A stretch of 64,000 bases of DNA, from assembly GCA_963693025.1 (NCBI GenBank), contig OY843749.1, positions 1,922,001 through 1,986,000 of the forward strand, given 5' to 3'. This document shows positions 17,763 to 26,195 of this stretch, piece after piece. Positions within the stretch are counted from its first letter, which is position 1, and every line of letters starts with the position of its first letter. This stretch comes from JAHRAW01 sp963693025 (GTDB taxonomy: Bacteria > Pseudomonadota > Gammaproteobacteria > Arenicellales > Poriferihabitantaceae). Under the pieces are notes generated by a model. That model was given only the letters and a program-made list of their open reading frames with translations, had not been told where the DNA came from and searched no databases. Both the position numbers and the translations under genes were made by a program.

Positions 17763-18521
17763 ATGCATCGCCCAAGCGGTCGCCGGAACGACGAGTTGCG
17801 GCGGATTTCTATTGTCCGGCATTACACCAAGCACGCCGAAGGGTCGGTGTTGATTTGTTTTGGCGACACCAAAGTGGTCTGCAACGCCAGCGTCGAGGAA
17901 AAGGTTCCCCCTTTTATGCGCAACAAAAAGCGCGGGTGGGTGACCGCCGAGTACAGCATGTTGCCGCGCTCCACGCATGAGCGCAGTGGGCGGGAGGCGG
18001 CGCGCGGGCGGCAGGGGGGGCGCACGCTGGAGATTCAGCGGCTGATTGGCCGCTCGCTTCGCGCCGCCATTGACCCGGCGTTGCTCGGCGAGCGCAGCAT
18101 CGTGTTGGATTGCGATGTCATTCAGGCCGACGGCGGCACCCGCACAGCCGCCATTTCCGGCGCTTATGTGGCGTTGGTGGATGCGGTCAACTGGCTGCTT
18201 CGCCGCCGGTTGATTGCCGAAAATCCGGTGCACTGCGCGCTCGCCGCGGTGTCGGTCGGCGTCTTCCGAAATCAGGTGGTGACCGACCTCGACTACGCCG
18301 AGGACAGCCGCGCACAAACCGACATGAACGTGGTGATGAACGACGCGGGCGGCTTGATTGAAATTCAGGGCACCGCCGAATCGTCGCCGTTTGACCGCGA
18401 TGTCTTGAACCAGATGCTGGACTGCGCGCACGCCGGCGTCGAGCAAATTTTGCGCGCGCAACGGCAAGCCTTGGACGATGGCGGTGGCGACGGCGACGGC
18501 GGTGGTGACGCCGAGCGATAG
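17763..18521 (+). CDS. rph: Ribonuclease PH
   Basis: Phosphorolytic 3'-5' exoribonuclease that trims tRNA 3' ends; 252 residues against a usual 238-240. The family signature is intact: HRPSGRRNDELRRISI, GSVLICFGDTKVVCNASVEE, GWVTAEYSMLPRSTHERSGRE, LDCDVIQADGGTRTAAISGA and DLDYAEDSRAQTDMNVVM. The extra length is a Gly/Asp tail. It lies 104 bases after the MITE and is followed within 13 bases by rdgB, the usual pairing in proteobacteria. Confidence 0.95.
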   Translation: MHRPSGRRNDELRRISIVRHYTKHAEGSVLICFGDTKVVCNASVEEKVPPFMRNKKRGWVTAEYSMLPRSTHERSGREAARGRQGGRTLEIQRLIGRSLRAAIDPALLGERSIVLDCDVIQADGGTRTAAISGAYVALVDAVNWLLRRRLIAENPVHCALAAVSVGVFRNQVVTDLDYAEDSRAQTDMNVVMNDAGGLIEIQGTAESSPFDRDVLNQMLDCAHAGVEQILRAQRQALDDGGGDGDGGGDAER

Positions 18522-18534
18522 CGCTGAACCGGCG

Positions 18535-19116
18535 ATGCGCGTCGTGGCGGCCACCGGCAACCGGGGCAAACTGGCTGAACTCAGCGCGCTGCTGGCGCCG
18601 AGCGGCTGGGAGGTGGTCGCGCAATCGGAATGGGGATGCGGCGAGGTCGAAGAGACCGGCGCCACCTTCGTGGAAAACGCCCTGCTGAAAGCCCGCCACG
18701 CCTGCGCGCACACCGGGCTCGCCGCCATCGCCGACGACTCCGGGTTGGAGGTGGACGCCCTGCGCGGCGCACCGGGCATCTATTCGGCCCGATACGCCGG
18801 CGCCGGCGCGTCGAGCGCCGACAACATTCGCAAACTGCTCGCCAATCTGGCGGCGGTCGAGCCCGCCGAGCGCGGCGCGCGCTTCCGCTGCGTGCTGGTG
18901 TATATGCGCCACCCGGCGGACCCGGCGCCGCTGATTAGCGTCGGCACCTGGGAGGGGCGCATCGCCGAGGCGCCGGTTGGGAGCAGCGGATTCGGTTACG
19001 ACCCGGTGTTTTTCCTCGACCACCTGGGGCAGACCGCGGCGCAACTGGATGCGGCAACCAAGAACCGCCTGAGCCATCGCGGCCAGGCGCTGAGCCGGCT
19101 CAGCGCATTGCTATAA
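18535..19116 (+). CDS. rdgB: dITP/XTP pyrophosphatase (RdgB/HAM1)
   Basis: House-cleaning enzyme that hydrolyses inosine and xanthosine triphosphates, 193 residues. Motifs are TGNRGKLAEL at the N-terminus, FVENALLKARHAC, IADDSGLEVDAL with the catalytic aspartate, SGFGYDPVFF, and a final SHRGQAL. I chose the ATG at 18535 (MRVVAATGN) because it begins at the conserved domain and follows rph by 13 bases. A start at 18478 would overlap rph and add a low-complexity lead. Confidence 0.93.
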   Translation: MRVVAATGNRGKLAELSALLAPSGWEVVAQSEWGCGEVEETGATFVENALLKARHACAHTGLAAIADDSGLEVDALRGAPGIYSARYAGAGASSADNIRKLLANLAAVEPAERGARFRCVLVYMRHPADPAPLISVGTWEGRIAEAPVGSSGFGYDPVFFLDHLGQTAAQLDAATKNRLSHRGQALSRLSALL

Positions 19117-19187
19117 TGCGGCGCATGCAACATCGCCGCCGCATTCCCACGCCCGCTTTCACTCTCTAAGGCGAACATCGTCGCGTC

Positions 19188-21338
19188 ATGCATCTTGAAA
19201 AGTTGACCACTTTCGGCGGGCGGCCAGGCCCGTTGTTGCTAATCGTCATGGATGGCGTCGGGCTGGCGGCGGACGGTCCCGCCAATGCGGTGTCGCTGGC
19301 GCGCACGCCGGTGCTGGACAAACTGCTGGCTTCGGATTACCACGTCGCGCTGCACGCGCACGGCACGCATGTCGGTCTCGCCGGCGACGGGGAGATGGGC
19401 AACAGCGAGGTCGGTCACAACACGCTCGGCGGCGGGCGCGTTTTTTCCCAGGGCGCCAAACTGGTCAAGCAAGCGATTGACGACGGCTCGATTTTTGACT
19501 CGGACACGTGGGGCGAAGTGGAGTCGCGCGGCGTGCGCGGCGGCGCCGTTCACCTCCTCGGCTTGCTGTCCGACGGCAACGTACACTCGCACATCGACCA
19601 CCTGTTTGCGCTACTCGACCGCTGCCATCAGGCGGGCGTCCAATCGGTCTGCGTTCACGCATTGTTGGATGGCAGAGACGTCGACCCCCGCTCCGCGCTA
19701 CTCTTTTTGGCGCAACTGGAAACCCGGCTGGCGGAAATAAACCGCGCCGACGGCTTCAACTACCGAATAGCCTCGGGCGGCGGGCGCATGGCGATTACCA
19801 TGGACCGCTATCAGGCGAACTGGGCGATGGTCAAGCGCGGGTTTGACGCGCACGTCCACGGAATCGGTCGCGCGGTCGGGAATGCCGGCGACGAGGTTCA
19901 ACGCCAATACGACGCCGACCCCGCCTTGACCGACCAGTTCCTTGAGCCCTTCGTGATTGCGGACGCCGGCGGCAAAGCGGTCGGCGCGATGCGCGACGGC
20001 GATGCGGTGGTGCTGTTCAATTTTCGCGGCGACCGCGCGATTGAGATTTCCCGCGCGCTGGAAGAGACGCGCTTCGGCGAATTTGAGCGCGGCGCGATGC
20101 CGGAGGTGTTTTACTGCGGCATGCTGCAATACGACGGCGACCTGAATGTGCCGCGCCACTACCTCGTCAACCCGCCGGTCATCGAGCGCACCATGGTCGA
20201 GTTTTTATGCGCCGAAAAGGTGGCGACCTTCGCCGTCAGCGAGACCCAGAAATTCGGCCACGTCACCTATTTCTGGAACGGCAACCGCTCGGGGCGCTTC
20301 GATGAAAGCCTGGAAACCTGGGTGGAAATCCCGTCGGACGACATAGAGTTCAGCCGCGCGCCGGCGATGAAAGCGGTGGAAATAACCGACGCCACCATCG
20401 AGCTCATTCGCTCCGGGCAATACCGCTTCGGGCGAATCAACTTCGCCAATGGCGATATGGTCGGTCACAGCGGCGACCTCGACGCCACCGTGCGCGCCGT
20501 GGAAGTCGTGGATGCATGCGTCGGGCGTTTGCTGGAGGCGGTCGCGCAGTGCGGGGGAGTGGTGATTGTCACCGCCGACCACGGCAACGCCGATGAGATG
20601 TTCGTGGAAAAAAACGGCGAACGCGTCGTGCGCACCGCGCACAGTTTGAATCCGGTGCCGTTCGCCATCGTCGACCCTCATTTGGCGGATGACGCCGCAT
20701 ACACTCTGGCTCGCATTGACAACCCCGGACTGGCGAATGTCGCCGCCACCGTCTTTAACCTGCTGGGCTACCGCGCACCGGAAGATTACCTGCCGTCACT
20801 CATCGACTTTCCGGGAGAGCCGCGCGGACGGCGCGTCATCCATCGCGGCGCGGTGGTCGACCTCGGGCTGGAAACCGTGAAACTGCCCAACGGCGAAATC
20901 CTCGCCCTGGAAATCGTCAGGCATCCCGGCGGCGCGGTGGTGGTGGCGCGCGACGAGGACAACCGGGTCGGCTTAATCCGTCAATTCCGCCACGCCGCCG
21001 GCGGCTGGATTTGGGAATTCCCGGCGGGCTTGCCGGAGCCCGGCGAGATTCCGCTCGAGGCGGCGAAGCGGGAATTGCGCGAGGAAACCGGCTGCCTCGC
21101 CGACAAGTGGGAATCGCTCGGCTCGACCCTGACGACGCCCGGCTTTTGCACCGAGCGGCTGCATGTCTTCCTCGCCACCGGTCTCACCATCGAGCAAGCC
21201 GACTTGCAGCAACACGAATTTATCGAGGTTCACTGGACGCCGTTGCCCGAGGTGTTGGCGATGGCGCAACGCGGGGAAATCGACGACGCCAAAACAATCG
21301 TCGCGTTGTTCAGATTGACCGGCTCGGTTGCCGGCTAA
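19188..21338 (+). CDS. gpmI: Fusion of cofactor-independent phosphoglycerate mutase and Nudix hydrolase
   Basis: One open frame of 716 residues. Residues 1 to about 540 are a 2,3-bisphosphoglycerate-independent phosphoglycerate mutase: D22 in LLIVMDGVG, catalytic S73 in GEMGNSEVGHNTLGGGR, LLDGRDVDPRSAL, GGGRMAITMDRY, and the metal site VTADHGNADEM. The GGGRM.TMDRY pattern recalls plant-type enzymes. Residues about 545-716 are a Nudix domain with the full box at about 614-636 (GLPEPGEIPLEAAKRELREE then TG) and an ADP-ribose pyrophosphatase-like RQFRHAAGGWIWEFPAG lead. No frameshift or stop separates the halves, so I read it as a true fusion joining glycolysis with nucleotide-sugar turnover. 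An AAGG element lies about 15 bases before the ATG. Confidence 0.92.
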   Translation: MHLEKLTTFGGRPGPLLLIVMDGVGLAADGPANAVSLARTPVLDKLLASDYHVALHAHGTHVGLAGDGEMGNSEVGHNTLGGGRVFSQGAKLVKQAIDDGSIFDSDTWGEVESRGVRGGAVHLLGLLSDGNVHSHIDHLFALLDRCHQAGVQSVCVHALLDGRDVDPRSALLFLAQLETRLAEINRADGFNYRIASGGGRMAITMDRYQANWAMVKRGFDAHVHGIGRAVGNAGDEVQRQYDADPALTDQFLEPFVIADAGGKAVGAMRDGDAVVLFNFRGDRAIEISRALEETRFGEFERGAMPEVFYCGMLQYDGDLNVPRHYLVNPPVIERTMVEFLCAEKVATFAVSETQKFGHVTYFWNGNRSGRFDESLETWVEIPSDDIEFSRAPAMKAVEITDATIELIRSGQYRFGRINFANGDMVGHSGDLDATVRAVEVVDACVGRLLEAVAQCGGVVIVTADHGNADEMFVEKNGERVVRTAHSLNPVPFAIVDPHLADDAAYTLARIDNPGLANVAATVFNLLGYRAPEDYLPSLIDFPGEPRGRRVIHRGAVVDLGLETVKLPNGEILALEIVRHPGGAVVVARDEDNRVGLIRQFRHAAGGWIWEFPAGLPEPGEIPLEAAKRELREETGCLADKWESLGSTLTTPGFCTERLHVFLATGLTIEQADLQQHEFIEVHWTPLPEVLAMAQRGEIDDAKTIVALFRLTGSVAG

Positions 21339-21345
21339 TACGACG

Positions 21346-21386
21346 CGCTCCGCCCGTGATGTGCCGGAATACGGCGGGGCGGAGCG
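21346..21386. terminator. Hairpin between convergent gpmI and rpsU
   Basis: A perfect 10-bp stem, CGCTCCGCCC at 21346-21355 and GGGCGGAGCG at 21377-21386, lies between the two stop codons. Neither side has a T run, so it is not a classic intrinsic terminator, but its place between convergent genes fits a bidirectional transcription barrier. Confidence 0.35.
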
Positions 21387-21399
21387 GGATGCGGGCGGG

Positions 21400-21615
21400 T
21401 CAGAATTTTCGTCTGCGCCGCGCCTTTTGCCGCGACACGCGCTTCATCTCCCGGCGAACCGCGGCGTCGCCGTCGCGCTTGCGGATGGTGGTCGGTTTTT
21501 CATAACACTGGCGGCGGCGCGCTTCGGTGAACACGCCGGCACGCTCGCAGGTTCGGCGAAATCTCCGCAATATCACATCAAACGGCTCATTCTGCCGAAC
21601 TTGTACGGATGGCAT
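21400..21615 (-). CDS. rpsU: 30S ribosomal protein S21
   Basis: Small-subunit ribosomal protein of 71 residues, the normal size. The sequence MPSVQVRQNEPFDVILRRF, then RRQCYEKPTTIRKRD, and the Arg/Lys tail KRVSRQKARRRRKF are diagnostic. The ATG at 21615 has GAGGAG about ten bases upstream, which fixes the start; longer readings run into the MITE at 21726. It converges on the mutase-Nudix gene. The usual dnaG or yqeY neighbour is absent. Confidence 0.93.
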   Translation of the reverse strand: MPSVQVRQNEPFDVILRRFRRTCERAGVFTEARRRQCYEKPTTIRKRDGDAAVRREMKRVSRQKARRRRKF

Positions 21616-21725
21616 CGAAATCAACTCCTCAACAGTCTGGTTACGGGAAAAAAGCGGCGCGATTATACAACAAACGCCGATGTCTATGTCAAAAATGTTT
21701 GTTTTATCCGTCATTCCCAAGTACT

Positions 21726-21925
21726 CGTCATTCTCGAGCGTTAGTGTCCGTTGCCGCCGCGCTTCTTCTTTTAAGCGGCGGCTTACGGACACTTGCGTCC
21801 TCGGGAATCTCCCTAAGGTTGGCACGGGCTTTGTTGGAATTCACGGTAGTCTTAGGGAGATTCCCGAAGGTGATGAAAAATATGGTCGCTGACGCTCCCT
21901 ATTTTTCTATCGTTCGAGAATGACG
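21726..21925 (-). repeat. MITE-like element, copy 2 (200 bp, inverted relative to copy 1)
   Basis: Same 12-bp terminal repeats (CGTCATTCTCGA ... TCGAGAATGACG) and the same 200-bp length as the copy at 17460-17659, but reversed. Both copies keep the GGGAATCTCCCTAAG block and the GTGTCCGTAAGCCGCCGC arm. GAATGACGAAGTA-like strings flank it and other copies. Confidence 0.85.
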
Positions 21926-22042
21926 AAGTAGTTGTAGTTGTAGTTAGAAATTACCGCGTGCTTTTTGATATGGAAGGGCGTAACATCATCGTTTATCGCG
22001 TCAAGCATCGCAGAGAATCTTACAGGTCTTACAGGTGACAGC

Positions 22043-22246
22043 ATGAAACTTCATCCTCAAGTAATCGAAAAAGGCGGGAAGAGCGAATTCGTCGTTCTTC
22101 CGTTCAAAGAATATCTGGCGGTGCGCGAAGCCTTGTCTGATTATGAAGACCTGCGCGACTTGAAAAAAGCCAAATCGGAAGCGCAAGCCAAAGGCGAGAA
22201 AAGTGTTCCGCTGAAAAAGGCGGTCGCCGATTTGGGGGCAGTATGA
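22043..22246 (+). CDS. Phd/YefM-like antitoxin, apparently without toxin
   Basis: A 67-residue protein beginning MKLHPQVIEKGGKSEFVVLP, with FKEYLAVREALSDYEDLRDL behind it. This is the DNA-binding half pattern of short type II antitoxins of the Phd/YefM kind. I prefer the ATG at 22043 because the conserved domain begins there; an upstream start at 21965 adds an unconserved lead. No RelE/ParE-type toxin follows. Instead its stop overlaps the start of a secreted protein gene by four bases. It could be a solitary regulator or a remnant of a toxin-antitoxin pair. Confidence 0.65.
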   Translation: MKLHPQVIEKGGKSEFVVLPFKEYLAVREALSDYEDLRDLKKAKSEAQAKGEKSVPLKKAVADLGAV

Positions 22247-22671
22247 AACTGCCGCTTAAAAATTTTGTGTTGTGTACGATTCTAGTTGCCGGTATACAAA
22301 GCACATATGCGAATTCGATCACCGACCACAGCGTTTTGCGTTGTGATTTCCTTCCTGGGTTTTGGGCGGATTGGAAGTCGGGAAACCCTGAAATAAGAAA
22401 AGGAGGGTTCGACGGACCTATCTTGTTTGATTCGATAAACTTGAGCGAAGGGACTGCCCGGATGATTGGCAATGCCGGCGCGCCTCCTCTTAGACTTTTT
22501 GCTACTCGCCGAGGAATAACATTGCTCGAATCGATGGACGGCGATGTTGTTGTGGTCACCACTATTTTCGAACAACATCCTGGTGGCGACCCATCCCGTT
22601 ACAGTGCCGTACACTCCCGCCACAAGATTACAGGTTCTCAGCAGTATCACGGTATCTGCACGGCGCAATAA
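22243..22671 (+). CDS. Secreted hypothetical protein
   Basis: A 142-residue protein with a Sec signal peptide: KLPLKN, the hydrophobic stretch FVLCTILVAGIQS, and a likely cut after TYA-N. The mature part is small and has three Cys (two in the mature protein: RCDFLPG near the start and HGICTAQ at the end), which could form a disulfide. It ends with the phrase YSAVHSRHKITGSQQYHGIC, which I have seen as a general pattern in unnamed secreted proteins, but no function is known. Coupled by ATGA to the antitoxin-like gene. It is somewhat less G+C-rich than its neighbours. Confidence 0.7.
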   Translation: MKLPLKNFVLCTILVAGIQSTYANSITDHSVLRCDFLPGFWADWKSGNPEIRKGGFDGPILFDSINLSEGTARMIGNAGAPPLRLFATRRGITLLESMDGDVVVVTTIFEQHPGGDPSRYSAVHSRHKITGSQQYHGICTAQ

Positions 22672-22683
22672 CCCCCGCCCGCC

Positions 22684-23457
22684 TCACTCCCGAATCCCAA
22701 ACCCGTTATCCAACAGTTTCAGATTGATTAGAAACAGCGCCACGGTGAACAGCAGGATGATGGCGTAGGAGGCGCCGAGGTGGATGTCGGTGATGCCCAG
22801 GAAGCCGTAGCGGAAGGCGTTTATCATGTACAGGATGGGGTTGATGTGGGAGGCGGCTTGCCAGAATTCCGGCAGCAGTTTTATCGAATAGAAAATTCCG
22901 CCGAGATAGGTCAGCGGCGTCAGGACGAAGGTTGGGACGATGGCGACGTCGTCGAACTTTTTGGCGAACACGCCGTTCAGGAAGCCGCCGAGGGAGAACA
23001 GCACGGCGGTCAACACGATGACGCTTGCCATCACCCAATAACTGTGCACCGACAACTTGCTGAAGAACAGCGAAACCGCGGTGACGATCAACCCGACCAG
23101 GATGGCACGGACAACCCCGCCGCTGACATAGCCGAGCAGGATGATGCTGTTAGGCGCCGGCGAGACTTGTATTTCCTCGATGGAGCGCTGGAACTTGGCG
23201 CTGAAAAAGGAGGACGAGACGTTGGCGTAGGCGTTGGTGATGACCGACATCAGTATCAGCCCCGGCACGATGAAGTCGATGTAGCGGTAGCCGTCCATCG
23301 TGCCGATGCGCGGGCCGATGAGGTTGCCGAAGATGACGAAATACAGCGACGTGGTCACCACCGGCGGTATCAGAGTCTGCTGCCAGATGCGCATGAAGCG
23401 GGTGACTTCCTTGAACAGTATCGTGGTGTAGGCGATGCGGATGCCGCGCCAGTTCAT
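22684..23457 (-). CDS. ABC-2 type transporter permease (YadH-like)
   Basis: Inner-membrane permease of 257 residues with six hydrophobic segments. It resembles YadH: MNWRGIRIAYTTILFKEVTRFMRIW at the start, FVIFGNLIGPRIGTMDGYRYIDFIVPG, and FFSAKFQRSIEEIQVSPAP, the ABC-2 consensus region. It overlaps the ATPase gene by four bases, forming a two-gene exporter. The substrate is unknown; YadGH relatives are poorly characterised. Confidence 0.9.
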   Translation of the reverse strand: MNWRGIRIAYTTILFKEVTRFMRIWQQTLIPPVVTTSLYFVIFGNLIGPRIGTMDGYRYIDFIVPGLILMSVITNAYANVSSSFFSAKFQRSIEEIQVSPAPNSIILLGYVSGGVVRAILVGLIVTAVSLFFSKLSVHSYWVMASVIVLTAVLFSLGGFLNGVFAKKFDDVAIVPTFVLTPLTYLGGIFYSIKLLPEFWQAASHINPILYMINAFRYGFLGITDIHLGASYAIILLFTVALFLINLKLLDNGFGIRE

Positions 23458-24377
23458 GCCGGGCGCCCCTCATCGACCATCTCCAGGAACAGCCGCTCCA
23501 GCCGGTTGGTCTTGTTGCGCATGCCGCGCACCACGATGTTGTGGCGGTCGAGTTGCGCGAAAATTCGGTTTACATCGCTGCCCTTCGGCATGTCCACCTC
23601 GAGCGTGGCGGGGTTTTTCAGGCGCCAGCCGGCGGGGTGCTCGTCGGGCAGTTGGTCGAGCGGCTCGGCGAGGTCGAGCACATAGGTTTCCTGCTTCAGT
23701 TTTTCCAGCAACGCGCCGGTGCTGGTGTTTTCAACCAGTTGCCCCTGGTCGATGATTGCCACGTTGCGGCACAGGCTTTCGGCTTCTTCCAAGTAGTGCG
23801 TGGTCAGAATGATGGTGGTGCCGCTGTCGTTGATGCGCGTCAGGTAATCCCACATCGAGCGGCGGATTTCTATGTCGACGCCGGCGGTCGGCTCGTCGAG
23901 TATCAGCAGCCGCGGCTGGTGCATGAGCGCGCGCGCAATCATCAGCCGGCGTTTCATCCCGCCCGACAATGTCTGCGTGATTTGGTAGCGCTTTTCCCAC
24001 AGCCCCAGTTGACTCAGATAGCGCTTTGCCCGTTGCGCCGCCAGTTTCCTGTCGATGCCGTAATAGCCCGCCTGATTGCACACGATTTGGCGCGGCGTTT
24101 CAAATATGCTGAAGTTGAACTCCTGCGGCACCACGCCCAGATAGGATTTGGCGAGCGCGAAGTTGCGGTCGATGTCGGCGTCAAACACCGCCACCGTGCC
24201 GGCGCTCTTGTTCACCAGCGAGCAGATGATGCCGATGACGGTCGATTTGCCCGCGCCGTTCCTGCCGAGCAGCGCGAAAAAATCGCCTTGCTCAACCTCA
24301 AGGTCAATGCCCTTGAGCGCAACCAGCCCGCTGCGATAGGTCTTTTGCAGGTTGGAAATGGCGAGCGCAACGGTCAT
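23454..24377 (-). CDS. ABC transporter ATP-binding protein (YadG-like)
   Basis: ATPase of 307 residues pairing with the YadH-like permease. It has Walker A GRNGAGKST (38-46), the signature LSGGMKRRLMIARAL, and Walker B LLILDEPTAGVD, followed by the H-loop TTHYLEEAE. The C-terminal 80 residues are the usual extension of this family. The ATG at 24377 lies nine bases after the acetyltransferase stop, so three genes may share a transcript. Confidence 0.92.
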   Translation of the reverse strand: MTVALAISNLQKTYRSGLVALKGIDLEVEQGDFFALLGRNGAGKSTVIGIICSLVNKSAGTVAVFDADIDRNFALAKSYLGVVPQEFNFSIFETPRQIVCNQAGYYGIDRKLAAQRAKRYLSQLGLWEKRYQITQTLSGGMKRRLMIARALMHQPRLLILDEPTAGVDIEIRRSMWDYLTRINDSGTTIILTTHYLEEAESLCRNVAIIDQGQLVENTSTGALLEKLKQETYVLDLAEPLDQLPDEHPAGWRLKNPATLEVDMPKGSDVNRIFAQLDRHNIVVRGMRNKTNRLERLFLEMVDEGRPA

Positions 24378-24386
24378 GGTGTTTTC

Positions 24387-24815
24387 CTAACCAAGCGCGC
24401 GCGTCATGGCGATGTGTTCGATTCCCGCTTCCATAAACACCTCGCCGCATTCGACAAACCCGCGCGCGGCATAAAACGCCCGCGCGCTCACCTGGGCGTT
24501 GAGCGCAACGCGCTTCAAGCCGCGCGCCGCGGCGGTGTCGAGCAAGCATTGCAAAACCGCGCCCCCGACACCGCGCCCCCGCCACGCCTCCAGCACCGCC
24601 ATCCGCCCGATTCGCCCGTCGGCGAGCAGGCGGCCCGTGGCGATGCCGTTGCCGTCTTCGTCAAAGGCGAGCGCGTGGGTGTGGCGGCGGTCGTGCGGGT
24701 CGATTTCAAGCGCTTCGCTGACGCCCTGCTCCACCACGAAAACGGTGCGGCGAATCGCGAGGATGACGGCGTGATAGTTGTCCCAATCAACGATGGCGGT
24801 GGAATAGGCGGGCAT
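24387..24815 (-). CDS. GNAT acetyltransferase, ElaA-like
   Basis: A 142-residue acetyltransferase. The start IRRTVFVVEQGVSEALEIDPHD is typical of ElaA/YitI relatives. GRIGRMAVLEAWRGRGVGGAVLQ is the acetyl-CoA loop, followed by LNAQVSARAFYAARGF. I placed the start at the ATG at 24815 (MPAYSTAIVDWDNYHA), which lies just after the DUF3108 gene's stop at 24821; the longer reading would overlap that gene. Confidence 0.82.
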   Translation of the reverse strand: MPAYSTAIVDWDNYHAVILAIRRTVFVVEQGVSEALEIDPHDRRHTHALAFDEDGNGIATGRLLADGRIGRMAVLEAWRGRGVGGAVLQCLLDTAAARGLKRVALNAQVSARAFYAARGFVECGEVFMEAGIEHIAMTRALG

Positions 24816-24820
24816 TGGAG

Positions 24821-25540
24821 TCACGGCTCGGTCAGCCGCAACGTGCTGGTCTTGCCTTTTTTGGTGACCGCGATTTTGAGCGGCACCGGGTCGCCGGTTT
24901 GGCTCAGCCACACGGTCACGCGGTCGTCCGGTCGGTCGCTGCGGTGGCGGGCAATTTTCCAACTGGCGAACTCGCCCGCCGGCACGGTGACGATTTCCTC
25001 GACCGGTTTTTCATAGGTGTAACCGCGCGTGCGCCGGGCGCTCACTTCGCGCACCCGCAGCCCGGCGACTTGCTCCACCGGGCGGAGCATCAGCAGCAAC
25101 GGAAAAGCAGCCGCCTCAAACCGCTCGCCGGGTTGAATCGCGTGGTGGTCGCCGTCGCTGAATTCGATGCGCCCGCGCGCACGGTCAAAGCGAAACCAGC
25201 GCGCGTAGCCGTCACCGTCATTGCCGTCCAGTTGTTCGCTGCCGCTGTCGAGCGCCACTTCCACTTCACCCTGGTGGCGAACAAAGCGGGTGACGCTGTG
25301 GTGCGCTTTGACAAACATAGCGGCCAGCATACTCGGTTTGCCGGTCGAAGTGACCACGTAGCCGGCGTTTTCATTGCGAATGTTGATTTCAACCTCGCCG
25401 GCGCTGATGTTGCCGTAGAACGCCGCATAGCGCAGGGTCTGGTCTTCGATGGCGGCGGCGCGCGCGGACACGACCATGACCACCCACAACAGCAACGCCA
25501 ACCGAACGAACGCGCCGCGTGAAATGACAACCCCGGTCAC
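24821..25540 (-). CDS. DUF3108 periplasmic protein
   Basis: A 239-residue exported protein of unknown function. A GTG start at 25540 overlaps the purN stop (GTGA) and gives a clean signal peptide: a hydrophobic FVRLALLLWVVMVVSARA run and a cut near ARAAA. The body shows the DUF3108 pattern, including YAAFYGNISAGEVEI near the start and VPAGEFASWKIARHRSDRPDDRV late in the protein. A gene of this family next to purN is common in gammaproteobacteria. Confidence 0.8.
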   Translation of the reverse strand: MTGVVISRGAFVRLALLLWVVMVVSARAAAIEDQTLRYAAFYGNISAGEVEINIRNENAGYVVTSTGKPSMLAAMFVKAHHSVTRFVRHQGEVEVALDSGSEQLDGNDGDGYARWFRFDRARGRIEFSDGDHHAIQPGERFEAAAFPLLLMLRPVEQVAGLRVREVSARRTRGYTYEKPVEEIVTVPAGEFASWKIARHRSDRPDDRVTVWLSQTGDPVPLKIAVTKKGKTSTLRLTEP

Positions 25541-26175
25541 GACGTCTCCGCTTCCTCGCGCGCCGGGGTATCGTGGCGATGCCGGTTTTCCGCAAACCAC
25601 TGTATCGCGCGGGAATAGAGTTGATGCTCCTCGCGCAACACCCGCGCGCGCAGGGTCTCGGCGTTGTCGTCGTGCGCGACCGCCACTTCGCCTTGCAGAA
25701 TAACGGGGCCGTCGTCCAGTTGCGCGGTCACCCAGTGCACGGTGGCGCCGTGGCGGCGCTCGCCCGCATCCAGCGCGCGCTGATGGGTGTTCAAGCCCTT
25801 GAATTTCGGCAACAGCGACGGGTGAATGTTCATCATGCGGCGCTCAAACCGCGCGACAAAATGCGCCGGCAGAATACGCATGAAACCGGCGAGCGCGACC
25901 AAGTCCGGCGCATATTCCTCGACTCGGCGTAGCAGGGCATCGTGGAAAGCCGGCGCATTGCGGTAATCGCGCCGCGCGACCACCACCGCCGGGACGCCGG
26001 CGCGCGCCGCCCTGGTCAAGCCGAAAGCGTCCGCGCGGTCGCTGATGACCGCCGACACGTTGGCGGACAAGCGACCGTCGGCGATGTTGTCCAAGATGGC
26101 TTGCAAGTTGCTGCCGTCGCCGGAAATCAGGACAACGAGGTTGATGGGCGGAGGGGATGGCATGGATGCGCTCAA
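25537..26175 (-). CDS. purN: Phosphoribosylglycinamide formyltransferase 1
   Basis: Purine biosynthesis enzyme that formylates GAR using 10-formyl-tetrahydrofolate, 212 residues. It shows LVVLISGDGSNLQAILD, GFMRILPAHFV, the catalytic NIHPSLLPKFKGLNTHQRAL with its Asn/His pair, and HWVTAQLDDGPVILQ with the catalytic aspartate. The start may be the first ATG (26175) or the one four codons later. It lies 20 bases after purM and overlaps the DUF3108 gene. Confidence 0.94.
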   Translation of the reverse strand: MSASMPSPPPINLVVLISGDGSNLQAILDNIADGRLSANVSAVISDRADAFGLTRAARAGVPAVVVARRDYRNAPAFHDALLRRVEEYAPDLVALAGFMRILPAHFVARFERRMMNIHPSLLPKFKGLNTHQRALDAGERRHGATVHWVTAQLDDGPVILQGEVAVAHDDNAETLRARVLREEHQLYSRAIQWFAENRHRHDTPAREEAETS

Positions 26176-26195
26176 AGTGGCGGTGGCGGCAACGG

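Noticed and set aside
19109..19114. TATAAT over the rdgB stop as a promoter for the mutase-Nudix gene
   Set aside because: Good -10 but no recognisable -35; it may be chance, so it is not listed as a feature.
22684..24377. YadGH-like ABC pair as exporter for the leader peptides
   Set aside because: It is 3 kb away, on the other strand, separated by purM/purN, and lacks a C39 peptidase domain.
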